DNA of 64,000 bases. It comes from Actinospineispora acaciae DSM 45401 (GTDB lineage: Bacteria > Actinomycetota > Actinomycetes > Mycobacteriales > Pseudonocardiaceae). How positions within the stretch are numbered: the stretch's first letter is position 1; every line of letters starts with the position of its first letter. The notes under the pieces were generated by a model that saw only the letters and a list, made by a program, of their open reading frames with translations, did no database searches and was not told the origin of the DNA. The translations under genes were made by a program, and so were the position numbers. The stretch spans positions 35,249-99,248 of the forward strand of contig NZ_JIAI01000020.1 of the NCBI RefSeq assembly GCF_000620785.1, written 5' to 3'. Positions 29,439 through 38,809 of this stretch are shown in pieces.

Positions 29439-30289
29439 CCGCGAGCACCGCGGACGCCGCGCCCGGCTACCGGCCCGGCCAGACCCTGCGGGTGCGGGTG
29501 GAGCTGGTCCGCCAGCTCAAGCGGCGGCGCACCCAGGTGGCGCTGGCCCTGGCCGGGCTGCTCCCGATCATCCTGTGGATCGCGTTCAGCCTGACCAGGA
29601 AGGGTCCCGCGACCGGCTCGGTGACGCTGGTCGACCTGGCGCAGACCAGCGCGCCGAACTTCACAGTGTTCGCGCTGTTCGCCTCGGCCGGGTTCCTGCT
29701 GGTGGTCGCGGTGGCGCTGTTCTTCGGGGACACGGTGGCCAGCGAGGCGTCCTGGTCCAGCCTGCGCTACCTGCTCGCCTCCCCGGTGCCCCGCGCGCGG
29801 CTGCTGCGGCAGAAGGCACTGGTCGCCGGGCTGCTGTCGATCGTGTCACTGGTGCTGCTGCCGGCGGTCGCGCTGCTGGTCGGCTCGCTGGCCTACGGCA
29901 CCGGCGACATGGTCAACCCGACCGGCGAGTCGCTGCCGTTCGGCCAGGCCGTGACCCGCCTGTTCATGGCGGCCGGCTACATCGCCGTCTACCTGTTCTG
30001 GGTGGCCGGCCTGGCGCTGCTGCTCTCGGTGGTCACCGACGCCCCGCTCGGCGCGGTCGGCGGCGCCGTGCTCGTCTCGATCGTCTCGCAGATCCTGGAC
30101 AGCATCACCGCCCTGGAAGGCCTGCGCGACTACCTGCCGACGCACTACGGCTACGCCTGGGCCGAGCTGCTCACCGACCAGGTCGACTGGGGCAACATGA
30201 CCCGGGGCGTGTTCTCCTCCCTCGCCTACGGCACCGCGTTCTGCGCGCTCGCGGTCTGGCGCTTCGCCACCAAGGACATCACGTCCTGA
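29435..30289 (+). CDS. ABC-2 type permease, partner of the hydrolase-ATPase fusion
   Basis: The 284-residue permease has six hydrophobic segments: VALALAGLLPIILWIAFSL, FTVFALFASAGFLLVVAVALFF, and four more up to ALAVWRF. The SSLRYLLASPVPRARLLRQKAL loop is typical of ABC-2 permeases. The ATG at 29435 overlaps the stop of the fusion gene by 4 bp. Together they form a complete transporter of the NatAB/CcmAB export type. It is convergent with acoC, 10 bp apart. Confidence 0.88.
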
Positions 30290-30299
30290 CCCGTGCCGC

Positions 30300-31388
30300 T
30301 CACGGCCTGCGCAGCCGGGCCAGCACGTCGTTCGCGGCCTCCATGTGCAGCATGTGCCCGGCGTCCACCCGGAACAGCTCGACGCCGTCCGGCACCGGGA
30401 GGATGCGGTCGGCGCCGCCCCACACGACGGTGACCGGGGCCTTCACCCCGGCCAGCAGCGCGGGGGTGTCGATGGCCTGGCGGTCGCCGTCGAGCAGGGT
30501 GGCGAGCAGGGTGGACAGCGCGGCCGACACCCCGTCCAGGCGCTTGTACTTCAGCAGGTCGTCCACGAGCTGGCGGGTGACCTGCGAGGGGTCCGCGAAC
30601 AGCCGCCCGAGCAGCGGTTTCAGCTCGCGGCGGGACGCGGCGGCGGCGAAACCGCGCAGGTACTCGACGTCGGCGTCCGGGCCGAAGCCGGCGGGGGCGA
30701 GCAGGTCCAGCGAGGCGACCCGGTCGGGGGCGCGGGCGGCCACCGCGGCCACGACCGCGCCGCCGAGCGAGTGCCCGACCAGGTGCGCGCGCTCGGCGCC
30801 CACCGCGTCCAGGAAGCCGAGCACGGTGTCGGCCAGGGTGTCCAGCGAGCCGTCGCCGACGTCCTTGCCGGACGCGCCGTGCCCTGGCAGGTCCAGCGCG
30901 TGCACGGTGTGCGACTCGGACAGCGGCTGCTGGACGAACAGCCAGGAGTTCTTGTCCCCGCCGAAGCCGTGCACCAGCACGAACGGGTCGCCGCCGCCCT
31001 CGCCCATGGTGACGTAGGAGATCGTCCGGCCGCCGACCTCGACGGTGGCCGGCTCGATCTCGTCCTCACCGCCCAGCTCGCCGGACTCCAGCTGTTCGCG
31101 CGCCTGGGCCACCACGGCCTCGACCTCGCCGTCGGGCACGTCCGCCGGGGCCACCACCGCGAGCGTGGCCCCGACCGGCAGCTCCACGCCGGTCTCGGCG
31201 ACGATCCGGCGCAGCAGCCCCTCCTGCGGCGACTCCAGGGTGCCGGCGATCTTCTCGGTCTCGATGTCGGCCAGGTCGTCGCCCTTGGCGATGGTGTCGC
31301 CCTCGGACACGAACCAGTCGATGACCTTGCCGGTCTTCATCGACAGGCCCCACTTGGGCATCGTGATCCGCTCGATGCGGTCATCCAT
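30300..31388 (-). CDS. acoC: acetoin dehydrogenase E2, lipoyl-alpha/beta hydrolase type (AcoC)
   Basis: The 362-residue E2 accepts the acetyl group from acetoin cleavage. Residues about 5-80 are a lipoyl domain with the lipoylation Lys46 in DIETEKIAG. Residues about 110-360 are an alpha/beta hydrolase with GHSLGGAVV and a C-terminal DAGHMLHMEAA instead of the usual catalytic E2 core, as in known AcoC proteins. Its start overlaps acoB by 8 bp. No E3 (lpd) gene is in the operon, so a housekeeping dihydrolipoamide dehydrogenase must serve. Confidence 0.9.
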   Translation of the reverse strand: MDDRIERITMPKWGLSMKTGKVIDWFVSEGDTIAKGDDLADIETEKIAGTLESPQEGLLRRIVAETGVELPVGATLAVVAPADVPDGEVEAVVAQAREQLESGELGGEDEIEPATVEVGGRTISYVTMGEGGGDPFVLVHGFGGDKNSWLFVQQPLSESHTVHALDLPGHGASGKDVGDGSLDTLADTVLGFLDAVGAERAHLVGHSLGGAVVAAVAARAPDRVASLDLLAPAGFGPDADVEYLRGFAAAASRRELKPLLGRLFADPSQVTRQLVDDLLKYKRLDGVSAALSTLLATLLDGDRQAIDTPALLAGVKAPVTVVWGGADRILPVPDGVELFRVDAGHMLHMEAANDVLARLRRP

Positions 31389-32391
31389 GGGCCATCACGG
31401 CCTTCACCGCGTTGGTGATCTTCTGCGCGTCCGGGATGTAGAGGTCCTCCAGGGAGTCGGCGAACGGGACGGGGGTGTGTGGCGCGGTCACCATCTGGAT
31501 CGGCGCGCGCAGCGACCCGAACGCCTCCTGCGCCACGGTCGCGGAGATGTCGCTGGCCAGCCCGCACCTCGGGGTGGCCTCGTCGACGACCACCAGCCGG
31601 CCGGTGGCCTCCACGCTCTCCAGGATCGTGTCGGTGTCCATCGGGCTGGTGGTGCGCGGGTCGATGACCTCGCACTCGACGCCCTCGCCGGCCAGCGCGG
31701 CGGCGGCCTCCACGGCGGTGTGCACCAGCTTGCCCACCGCGACGACCGTCACGTCGCCCCCGTCGCGGACCACGTTGGCCTCGCCGAACGGGATCGCGTA
31801 GCTCTCCTCCGGCACGTCGCCGGTGGTGTCGTAGAGCATCTTGTGCTCGCAGAACATCACCGGGTCGTCGTCCCGGATGGCCTGGATGAGCAGCCCCTTC
31901 GCGTCGTACGGGGTGGACGGGGCGACGACCTTCAGCCCGGGGATGTGGGTGAAGATCGGCAGCAGCGACTGGGAGTGCTGCGCGGCCGCCCGCAGCCCGG
32001 CGCCCCACATGGTGCGGATCACCACCGGGGTGACGGCCTTGCCGCCGAACATGTAGCGGAACTTCGCGGCCTGGTTGAAGATCTGGTCGAAGCAGACGCC
32101 CATGAAGTCGATGAACATCAGCTCGGCGACCGGACGCAGGCCGCCGGTGGCCGCGCCGATCGCGGCGCCGATGAACGCCGACTCCGAGATCGGGGTGTCC
32201 ATCACGCGGCCGGGGTACTTGCCGTACAGGCCCTTGGTCACGCCCAGCACGCCACCCCAGGCGTCCATCTCGCCGGGCGAGCCGGTGCCGCCCACGTTGT
32301 CCTCGCCGAACACCACGACCCGTGGGTCACGCGCCATCTCCTGGTCCAGCGCCTCGTTGATCGCCTCGCGGTAGCTGATCGTGCGTGCCAT
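31381..32391 (-). CDS. acoB: acetoin dehydrogenase E1 beta subunit
   Basis: The 336-residue beta subunit of a ThDP-dependent 2-oxo acid-type dehydrogenase starts MARTISYREAINEALDQEMARDPRVVVFGEDNV. It contains ESAFIGAAIGAATGGLRPVAELMFIDF and the C-terminal transketolase domain LVVVDEATPRCGLASDISATV. It pairs with the alpha subunit encoded 17 bp upstream. Acetoin specificity is inferred from acoX, bdhA, budC and the hydrolase-type E2 in the same operon. Confidence 0.92.
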   Translation of the reverse strand: MARTISYREAINEALDQEMARDPRVVVFGEDNVGGTGSPGEMDAWGGVLGVTKGLYGKYPGRVMDTPISESAFIGAAIGAATGGLRPVAELMFIDFMGVCFDQIFNQAAKFRYMFGGKAVTPVVIRTMWGAGLRAAAQHSQSLLPIFTHIPGLKVVAPSTPYDAKGLLIQAIRDDDPVMFCEHKMLYDTTGDVPEESYAIPFGEANVVRDGGDVTVVAVGKLVHTAVEAAAALAGEGVECEVIDPRTTSPMDTDTILESVEATGRLVVVDEATPRCGLASDISATVAQEAFGSLRAPIQMVTAPHTPVPFADSLEDLYIPDAQKITNAVKAVMAHG

Positions 32392-32407
32392 CTTTTAACC
32401 CTCCGGA

Positions 32408-33403
32408 TCAGTACGAGACGTAGACGTCGGTGAGCAGTTCGGGCGCGTCCGGTTTGGGGGACGCCTTGGCCTCCTCGACCGACCTGTCGATCAGGGCGGC
32501 GACCTCGGTGTCGATCGCGTCCAGCTGTTCGGCGGTGAGCTGGGCGCTGTCGGTGACCCTGGCCCGGAACCGCTTGAGGCAGTCCAGCTTCTCCCGGGCG
32601 TTGGCCACCTCGTCGCCCCGGTAGAGCTGCTGGTCACCCTCGAAGTGGCCGAAGTAGCGGGTGAACTTGACCTCGATGAGCGTCGGGCCGCCGCCCTCGC
32701 GGGCCCGGGCCACCGCCTCACCGGCCGCCTCGTGCACGGCGAAGAAGTCGAACCCGTCCACGATCACGCCGGGCATGCCGAAGGCGGCGGCCCGGTCGGC
32801 GATGTCGTCGGTGGCCACCGACCACGCCGACGCCGTCGCCTCGGCGTAGCCGTTGTTCTCCGCCACGAAGATCGCCGGCAGGTTCCAGACCGTGGCCAGG
32901 TTCAGCGACTCCAGCGTGGTGCCCTGGTTGGACGCGCCGTCGCCGAAGAACGCCACCGCCACCCCGCCGGTGCCGAGCTGCTTGGACGCCAGCGCGCGCC
33001 CGCAGATCAGCGGCGGCCCGCCGCCCACGATGCCGTTGGCGCCGAGCATGCCCTTGGACAGGTCGGCGATGTGCATCGAGCCGCCCTTGCCCCGGCAGGT
33101 GCCGTTCGCCTTGCCGTAGATCTCGGCCATCATGGCGACCACGTCCACGCCCTTGGCGATGCAGTGGCCGTGGCCCCGGTGGGTGGAGGCGATGGCGTCG
33201 CGGTCGTCGAGGTGCATGCACACCCCGGTCGCGGACGCCTCCTCGCCGGCGTACAGGTGCACGAAACCGGGGATGTCCCCGCCCGCGAACTCCTCGTGCA
33301 CCCGTTCCTCGAAGTCGCGGATGGTGCGCATCATCCGGTAGGCGTCGAGCAGATGTTCCGGCCCCAGCTCGTGGGTCCCGGTTGTCGGCATCGTTGCTGT
33401 CAC
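32408..33403 (-). CDS. acoA: acetoin dehydrogenase E1 alpha subunit
   Basis: The 331-residue ThDP-binding subunit contains the ThDP/Mg motif GDGASNQG...NLPAIFVAENN and the STHRGHGHCIAKG and GSMHIADLSKGMLGANGIVGGG loops. GTG 33403 (VTATMPTTGTHEL) was preferred because GAAAGGGG lies about 8 bp upstream; ATG 33391 is the alternative. It cleaves acetoin to acetaldehyde and an acetyl group passed to AcoC. Confidence 0.92.
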   Translation of the reverse strand: MTATMPTTGTHELGPEHLLDAYRMMRTIRDFEERVHEEFAGGDIPGFVHLYAGEEASATGVCMHLDDRDAIASTHRGHGHCIAKGVDVVAMMAEIYGKANGTCRGKGGSMHIADLSKGMLGANGIVGGGPPLICGRALASKQLGTGGVAVAFFGDGASNQGTTLESLNLATVWNLPAIFVAENNGYAEATASAWSVATDDIADRAAAFGMPGVIVDGFDFFAVHEAAGEAVARAREGGGPTLIEVKFTRYFGHFEGDQQLYRGDEVANAREKLDCLKRFRARVTDSAQLTAEQLDAIDTEVAALIDRSVEEAKASPKPDAPELLTDVYVSY

Positions 33404-33426
33404 CGTCGTACCCCTTTCGGTAAGAG

Positions 33427-34200
33427 TCAGTTCATCGCCATGCCGCCGTCGATCATGATCGACTGGCCGGTCATGTAGTCGGAGTCGGAGCTGGCCAGGT
33501 AGGACACGAAGTTGGCCACGTCCTCGGGGGTCTGCACCCGGCCGAGCGGGACGGCGTGCACGTAGCGGTCCCTGGCCTCGCCCTTCGCGGTGCCCAGGTA
33601 GCCGCGCAGCCGGTCGTCGATCAGGTCCCACATGTCGGTGCCGACGATCCCGGGGCAGTACGCGTTGACGGTGATCTGGTGCGGGGCCAGCTCCTTGGCC
33701 GCCGCCTGGGTCAGGCCCCGGACCGCGAACTTGGTGGCCGAGTACGGACCGAGGTAGGCGGCCCCGGCGTGCGCGGCGACCGACGCGGCGCTGATGATCT
33801 TGCCACCGCCGCCCTGGGAGATGAACCGCTCGGCGGCCGCCTGCATGCAGTAGACGACGCCGTTGACGTTCACGTCGAAGATCCGCCGCAGGTCCTCCGG
33901 CGTGGTCTCCAGCACGGTGTTGACCTGGACGATGCCCGCGTTCGCCACCATCACGTCCAGCCGCCCGAACGTCTCGGCGGCGCGCGCGACCATGCCGAAC
34001 ACCGCGTCCCGGTCGGTCACGTCCCCCGGCACCGGCAGCGCACGCCCGCCGGCCGCCTCGATCTCCTTGCCGACGGCCGCCGCGGACTCCGGGTTGACGT
34101 CGTTGACGGCCACCGCCAGCCCGTCCGAGGCCAGCCGCAGCGCGATCGCCCGCCCGATCCCCCGGCCCGCCCCGGTGACCACCGCAACCCTGCCGCTCAT
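33427..34200 (-). CDS. budC: diacetyl/acetoin reductase, SDR family
   Basis: The 257-residue short-chain dehydrogenase has TGAGRGIG (NAD binding), NAG, the catalytic Ser-Tyr-Lys (SAAS, then YSATK) and the C-terminal DYMTGQSIMIDGGMAMN, typical of acetoin reductase / meso-2,3-butanediol dehydrogenase. It interconverts diacetyl, acetoin and 2,3-butanediol and so feeds the acetoin dehydrogenase encoded just downstream. Its ATG overlaps the bdhA stop by 4 bp. Confidence 0.87.
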   Translation of the reverse strand: MSGRVAVVTGAGRGIGRAIALRLASDGLAVAVNDVNPESAAAVGKEIEAAGGRALPVPGDVTDRDAVFGMVARAAETFGRLDVMVANAGIVQVNTVLETTPEDLRRIFDVNVNGVVYCMQAAAERFISQGGGGKIISAASVAAHAGAAYLGPYSATKFAVRGLTQAAAKELAPHQITVNAYCPGIVGTDMWDLIDDRLRGYLGTAKGEARDRYVHAVPLGRVQTPEDVANFVSYLASSDSDYMTGQSIMIDGGMAMN

Positions 34201-35264
34201 GACAACCCCCTCGGTGAGACCAAGATCTTCACGTGCTCGTCCTTGTGCTCGATGAGCTGCCGGAACCCGCCCTCGACCAGCTCGTCCAACCCGATCCGCC
34301 CGGTGATGAACCGGCCGGCGTCGACGGTGCCGTCGGTGAGCAACCGGATGGTGTCCGGGTGGTCGTCGCGGTAGGCCAGCGAGCCGACGACCGCGACCTC
34401 GGACATCACCAGCGAGTTCATCGACACGGTGGCCGGCTGCCCCCAGATGGCCACGTTCACCACCGTGCCGCCGGGGCGGACCGACGCGATCGCGCTGGCC
34501 AGCACCGCGTCCAGGCCGGCGCACTCGAACGCCACCTCGGCGCCGGCACCGCCGGTGAGGTCGCGCACGGCGGCCGGTACGTCCACCTCGGTCGGGTCCA
34601 GCACCACGTTCGCGCCGGCCTCGGGCGCCTTGCCCTTGCGCGCCGCCGCCGGCTCAACGGCGATGACCTGCCCGGCGCCGGTGGCCCGCAGCGACGCCAT
34701 GGTGACCAGCCCGATCGGGCCGGCGCCGAACACCACGGCGGTCGCGCCCTCGGGCAGCGCGGACAGCCGCACCGCGTGGTAGCCCACGGCAAGGGGCTCC
34801 ACCAGCGCGCCGATGTCGGTGTCCAGCCCGCCCAGCGGATGGACCCACCGCCGGTCCACCACGCACCGCTCGGCGAACCCGCCCTGCGCCCCGGACAGCC
34901 CGACGAACCCGAGCGAGCGGCAGATGTTGTAGCGGCCCTCCAGGCAGGCCGCGCAGTGCCCGCAGACGTAGTACGGCTCGACGGCCACCCGGTCGCCCAC
35001 GCTCACCCCGTCGACGCCCGCGCCCAGCTCGGCGACGGTGCCGGCGAACTCGTGGCCCATCACCACCGGCAGGGTCTGGCCGGTGAGCGGGTGCGGGCTG
35101 CCGGGCGGCGGGATGAACAGCGGCCCCTCCAGGAACTCGTGCAGGTCGCTGCCGCAGATGCCGCACCAGTCCACTGACACCTTGACCTGGTTGGGTCCGA
35201 CCTCGGGTTCGGGCACCTCGTCGATGCGGATGTCGCCGCGTCCGTGGTAGCGCGCCGCCTTCAT
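34197..35264 (-). CDS. bdhA: (R,R)-butanediol dehydrogenase-like zinc alcohol dehydrogenase
   Basis: The 355-residue MDR enzyme has catalytic zinc ligands in CGICGSDLHEF and GHEFAGTV, the structural zinc loop CGHCAACLEGRYNIC, and the cofactor motif GAGPIGLVT. The insert GPLFIPPPGSPHPLTGQ is typical of 2,3-butanediol dehydrogenases. It oxidises 2,3-butanediol to acetoin. The ATG at 35264 overlaps the acoX stop by 4 bp. Confidence 0.88.
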   Translation of the reverse strand: MKAARYHGRGDIRIDEVPEPEVGPNQVKVSVDWCGICGSDLHEFLEGPLFIPPPGSPHPLTGQTLPVVMGHEFAGTVAELGAGVDGVSVGDRVAVEPYYVCGHCAACLEGRYNICRSLGFVGLSGAQGGFAERCVVDRRWVHPLGGLDTDIGALVEPLAVGYHAVRLSALPEGATAVVFGAGPIGLVTMASLRATGAGQVIAVEPAAARKGKAPEAGANVVLDPTEVDVPAAVRDLTGGAGAEVAFECAGLDAVLASAIASVRPGGTVVNVAIWGQPATVSMNSLVMSEVAVVGSLAYRDDHPDTIRLLTDGTVDAGRFITGRIGLDELVEGGFRQLIEHKDEHVKILVSPRGLS

Positions 35265-36376
35265 CTGCCCTCCAGGGTCGAAACCGCCAACGACTCGGAC
35301 GCCACCAGCAGGCCGCGCTCGGCGGCGGCGGCCAGCACGGCCCTGACGTCCAGCACGGTCGGGCCGTCCGGGGTGAGCGTCACGGTGACCGGCGTGGCCG
35401 GCCCGAACTCCAGCTCCCGCTCCCCGTCCACCGCCACCGTCCCTCGGCTGACCGCGCTGGTCAGCGGCCTCCCGGCGGTCATGGCGGCCACGTCGAGCAC
35501 CCCGACAGGGGCGAGCACGCCAGGGGCGATCGGGGCCAGCACCCGGCGCGGCGCGGTGGCGATATCGCCGGCCAGCCGGACCAGGACGCCCCCGGCATCG
35601 GTCCGCGCGACCGGCGCGAGCAGGCCGGCGATGCTGGACAGCCCGATCGCGTGCGGCTCGGCGAACGCGCAGTACAGCTCGCGCAGGGTGCCGACCTCCC
35701 ACAGCGCGCGGGCGCCCACGTGGGCCACCGTGGACACGCACACGTCGACCAGGGCCAGCTCCTCGGCCTGTCCGCGACGCACCTTCAGCGCCTTGGCCCG
35801 GTAGGTGACCTCCTCGCGCGGCACCCGCCCGGTGGCCAGCAGCGCGGCGGCGGCGCCGGCCACGGTGGCCTCCCACATCTCCGGGAACGCGTTGTTCGTC
35901 CCGGTGGACAGCGGCAGCACCGGCAGGTCGCCGCACTCGGCGGCCGCCGCCCGCACGGTGCCGTCGCCGCCGAGCAGCACCAGCACCGCCACGCCGCGCT
36001 CCCGCATCGCCCGCACCAGCGCCCGGGTGTCCTCGGCCGTGCCGGACGCCTCCCCCAGCTCGCAGAACTCCAGCTCGGGCCACCGCCCGTCCCGGGCCCG
36101 GCGCTTGGCCTGGGCGCGCAGCACCCCGGCCGCGACCCCCATGGCGTCGGTGGACATGAACACCCGCTGCACGCCCAGCGCCCCGGCCGCCGCGATCAGC
36201 CGCAGCGCCATGTTGGTCTTCTCCGCGTTCGGGAACACCGACGCCCGCGCGACCAGCCGCCTGATGTCCCGCCCGGACATCGGGTTGGCGATGATCCCGA
36301 TGGCGGAGCCCGGCACGACCGGCAGCGGCGGCGGCGCCGTCCGCCCGTCGCCGTTCCGACTTCCGTGGTCGAGCAC
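35261..36376 (-). CDS. acoX: AcoX, ATP-NAD kinase-like protein of acetoin catabolism
   Basis: The 371-residue protein of the NAD kinase-like superfamily has the GGDGTVRAAAAE motif and IGIIANPMSGRDIRRLVARAS at the N-terminus, with FMSTDAMGVA following, as in AcoX proteins. AcoX genes accompany acetoin dehydrogenase operons, but the biochemical role is not settled. GTG 36376 was chosen because AAGGGG stands about 6 bp upstream. It is the first structural gene of the aco operon. Confidence 0.88.
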   Translation of the reverse strand: MLDHGSRNGDGRTAPPPLPVVPGSAIGIIANPMSGRDIRRLVARASVFPNAEKTNMALRLIAAAGALGVQRVFMSTDAMGVAAGVLRAQAKRRARDGRWPELEFCELGEASGTAEDTRALVRAMRERGVAVLVLLGGDGTVRAAAAECGDLPVLPLSTGTNNAFPEMWEATVAGAAAALLATGRVPREEVTYRAKALKVRRGQAEELALVDVCVSTVAHVGARALWEVGTLRELYCAFAEPHAIGLSSIAGLLAPVARTDAGGVLVRLAGDIATAPRRVLAPIAPGVLAPVGVLDVAAMTAGRPLTSAVSRGTVAVDGERELEFGPATPVTVTLTPDGPTVLDVRAVLAAAAERGLLVASESLAVSTLEGR

Positions 36377-36458
36377 TCGCCGCCCCTTATGCCGCCTGTG
36401 GCCTACCTCACCGCGGCGCCCGCGCGCCGGCAACGGTTGCAGTCCGGTTGCACCTGAA

Positions 36459-36504
36459 CCCGTGAGTGGCTAGGGCCGTCATAGCGGCCCTAGCCACTCA
36501 CGGG
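36459..36504. repeat. REP-like palindrome, copy 2
   Basis: Two perfect 20-nt arms (CCCGTGAGTGGCTAGGGCCG and its complement) enclose the 6-nt loop TCATAG. The TGA stop of the upstream regulator lies inside the right arm. As a hairpin it would separate the regulator transcript from acoX. It is the same family as copy 1 at 2188-2231. Confidence 0.85.
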
Positions 36505-37760
36505 TTGAGTGCGCGGACCCCGGGCGCGGCGGAGCGGGCCACGAACGCGCTGCCGGCCAGCCCGGTGGTCCGCGCCTCCACCCACGGGGCGATCCGGTAC
36601 GGACGGGCCTGCAGCAGCCCGCCCAGGGTGCGGCGCAGCCGGGACAGCTCGGCGCGGACCGTGACCAGGTGCTCGCCGTCGCCGTACAGCGCCCGGCTCA
36701 GCTGGGCCGCGTTCATCCCGGCCGGGCCGGCCAGCGCCAGCAACAGCAGCACCTCGGCGTGCCGGGTGGACAGCGGGTGCAGCCAGACGCTGGTGCCCTC
36801 CACGATCGCCCGGGGCGGCCGGTGGTCGAGCTCGAGCAGCAGCCGCATCCGGCGCGGCGCCCGCCCGGGGTCCTCGGCGCGCAGCAGCCAGCCGCCGGGG
36901 ACCGGCTCGGGCTGGCACACGCCGATGCCGTGCACCGCCAGCGGCTGCCCGGGCCGGGGCGCGGGCACCCGGTCCAGGCTGGGCATGCCGGTCACGGCGG
37001 CCACCCAGCCCTGGTCGTCGACCACCAGGCCCGGTCCTCGGGCGGCGGCCAGCAGCGGGGCGCCGACCGTGCGCAGCGTCTCCAGCCGGCGCTCGTGCTG
37101 GTGCCACAGGCTCGCCTCGGCCAGCTTCACGGCGGTGCAGACCAGCGCGACGGTCGTCGGGTGCACCGTCTCGGCCAGGCCGCTGACGTCCACGGCGCCG
37201 ATCAGCTCGCCGGTGCGCGGGTCGTGCACCGGGCAGGCGGTGCAGGTCCACGGGTGGTGGGTCCGAACGAAGTGCTCGGCGGAGAAGATCTGCACCGGCG
37301 CCGCCTCGGCCAGCGCGGTGCCGATCGCGTTGGTGCCGACCATGCCCTCCGACCAGTCGGCGCCCTCGGTGAACCCCAGCCGGTCGGCCCGGTGCCGAAC
37401 CGCCGGCGCGCCCTCCCGCCACAGCAGGATGCCGTCCGCGTCGGTGACCACCATGACGTGCCGGGCGTCGTCGGCGATCGAGGTGAGGCTGGCGCGCAGC
37501 TCGGGCAGCACCCTGGCCAGCGGCGTGGACAGCCGCCGCTGCTCGACCTCGTCCAGGGACACCTGGCCGGGCGGGTCGCCCTGGTCCGGGCTCACCCCGT
37601 GCCCGCGCACCCGTCGCCAGGACCGCTCCACCAGCTTCCTCGGCCGGGCCGGTGGCCGGTCACCGGAGAGCAACGCGTCGTGCACCTGGGCAAGCAGGCG
37701 CGCATGCCGGCCGAGGTCCACCCCGGGCCGGACCGCGCAGACACCGTCGTCCACCAGCAT
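36498..37760 (-). CDS. AcoR-like GAF-domain regulator without a sigma-54 AAA+ module
   Basis: The 420-residue protein has the AcoR-type N-terminus (SWRRVRGHGVSPDQ, then a GAF domain about residues 85-220 with GTNAIGTALAEAAPVQIFSAEHFV and WTCTACPVHDPRTGELIGAVDVSG). It lacks the GAFTGA-bearing AAA+ domain and instead ends in a winged-helix-like segment (HAEVLLLLALAGPAGMNAAQLSRALYGDGEHLVTVRAELSRLRRTLG). This fits actinobacteria, which lack sigma-54. It most likely senses acetoin or butanediol and activates acoX-acoC directly downstream. GGAGGG abuts ATG 37760, so GTG 37754 may be the real start. Confidence 0.85.
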   Translation of the reverse strand: MLVDDGVCAVRPGVDLGRHARLLAQVHDALLSGDRPPARPRKLVERSWRRVRGHGVSPDQGDPPGQVSLDEVEQRRLSTPLARVLPELRASLTSIADDARHVMVVTDADGILLWREGAPAVRHRADRLGFTEGADWSEGMVGTNAIGTALAEAAPVQIFSAEHFVRTHHPWTCTACPVHDPRTGELIGAVDVSGLAETVHPTTVALVCTAVKLAEASLWHQHERRLETLRTVGAPLLAAARGPGLVVDDQGWVAAVTGMPSLDRVPAPRPGQPLAVHGIGVCQPEPVPGGWLLRAEDPGRAPRRMRLLLELDHRPPRAIVEGTSVWLHPLSTRHAEVLLLLALAGPAGMNAAQLSRALYGDGEHLVTVRAELSRLRRTLGGLLQARPYRIAPWVEARTTGLAGSAFVARSAAPGVRALNP

Positions 37761-37805
37761 CCCTCCGAGCGGCCGCCGGCCACCGCGCGCCGCCCGCGCC
37801 TCAGC

Positions 37806-38732
37806 CTAGGTAGCCCGCGTGACCTCCGCTATAGCCCGCTCAGCCGCACCCTCCTCGGTGCGTGCGCGCGGGCGCGGCGGGCGCGGGGTACCGAGCAGGA
37901 CGCCGCCCACGATGACCGCGCCGGCCACCAGCTCCACCCAGCTCGGCCGCTCGCCCAGCACCAGCGCGGCCAGCCCCATGCCCACCACCGGCACCAACAT
38001 GCAGTACGGCGCGACGGTGCCGGCCGGGTACCTGGTCAGCAGCGCGGTCCACACCCCCAGCCCGAGCACCGTCGCGCACAGCACCAGGTAGCCCAGCGCC
38101 GCCAGCCCGGCCCACCCGCCCGGTGTCACCGCCGAGGCGAGCGCCTCCCCCATCGCCCCCGGCCCCTCCACGGCCAACGACAGCGCGAACAGCGGCACCG
38201 GTGGCACCACCGACATCCAGAGCATGAACCGCATCGGCTCGGCCGGGTCCGCCCTGCGGCTGCACAGGTTGCCGAACGCCCAGCTCAGCGCCGCGAGCAG
38301 GCCGAGGACGAGCGGCAGCGCCGGCGCCACCGCCGAGCGGGCCACCGCGATCGCGGCCAGCCCGCCCACCGCGAGCAGCACCCCGGTGACCTGGCGCCGG
38401 GCCAGCCGCTCGCGCAGCAGCACGGCCCCGAGCAGCACCGTGAACGGCGCCGCGGCCTGCAGCACCAGCGATGCCAGCCCGGTCGGCAGGCCCAGCTTCA
38501 TGCCCATGAACAGGAACGGGAACTGCGCGGTGCCGAAGAAGAAGCCGTAGCCGACCAACCACCGCCACCTGACGTTCGGGCGGGGCACCAGCAGCACCGT
38601 CGGCACCGCGATCACCAGGAACCGGACGGCGGCCAGCAGCAGCGGCGGGAAGTGCTCCAGCGCGATGTGCATGGCCAGGAAGTTGCCGCCCCACAGCACC
38701 ACGACGAGCAACGCAGCCAACCGGTCCCGCAC
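37806..38732 (-). CDS. EamA/DMT family transporter
   Basis: The protein of about 308 residues has ten hydrophobic segments in two EamA repeats (ALLVVVLWGGNFLAMHIALE and VLGLLAALSWAFGNLCSRRA begin the repeats). It belongs to the drug/metabolite transporters, which often export amino acids or amides. I chose GTG 38732, which has GGGAAG 6 bp upstream; GTG 38738 is the alternative. It is divergent from a LysR gene that probably regulates it. Confidence 0.85.
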   Translation of the reverse strand: MRDRLAALLVVVLWGGNFLAMHIALEHFPPLLLAAVRFLVIAVPTVLLVPRPNVRWRWLVGYGFFFGTAQFPFLFMGMKLGLPTGLASLVLQAAAPFTVLLGAVLLRERLARRQVTGVLLAVGGLAAIAVARSAVAPALPLVLGLLAALSWAFGNLCSRRADPAEPMRFMLWMSVVPPVPLFALSLAVEGPGAMGEALASAVTPGGWAGLAALGYLVLCATVLGLGVWTALLTRYPAGTVAPYCMLVPVVGMGLAALVLGERPSWVELVAGAVIVGGVLLGTPRPPRPRARTEEGAAERAIAEVTRAT

Positions 38733-38797
38733 CGTCACCTTCCCACCGTTGGTGAGCTCAACTGAAAAGACAATCAACAAGAAGTTGGCTGGCACTT

Positions 38798-38803
38798 TAG
38801 AGT
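38798..38803 (+). promoter_or_regulatory. -10 box TAGAGT of leaderless lysR
   Basis: TAGAGT ends 6 nt before ATG 38810. The 77-bp EamA-LysR intergenic region is unusually A/T-rich for this chromosome and should also hold the LysR operator. Confidence 0.55.
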
Positions 38804-38809
38804 TGCTTC

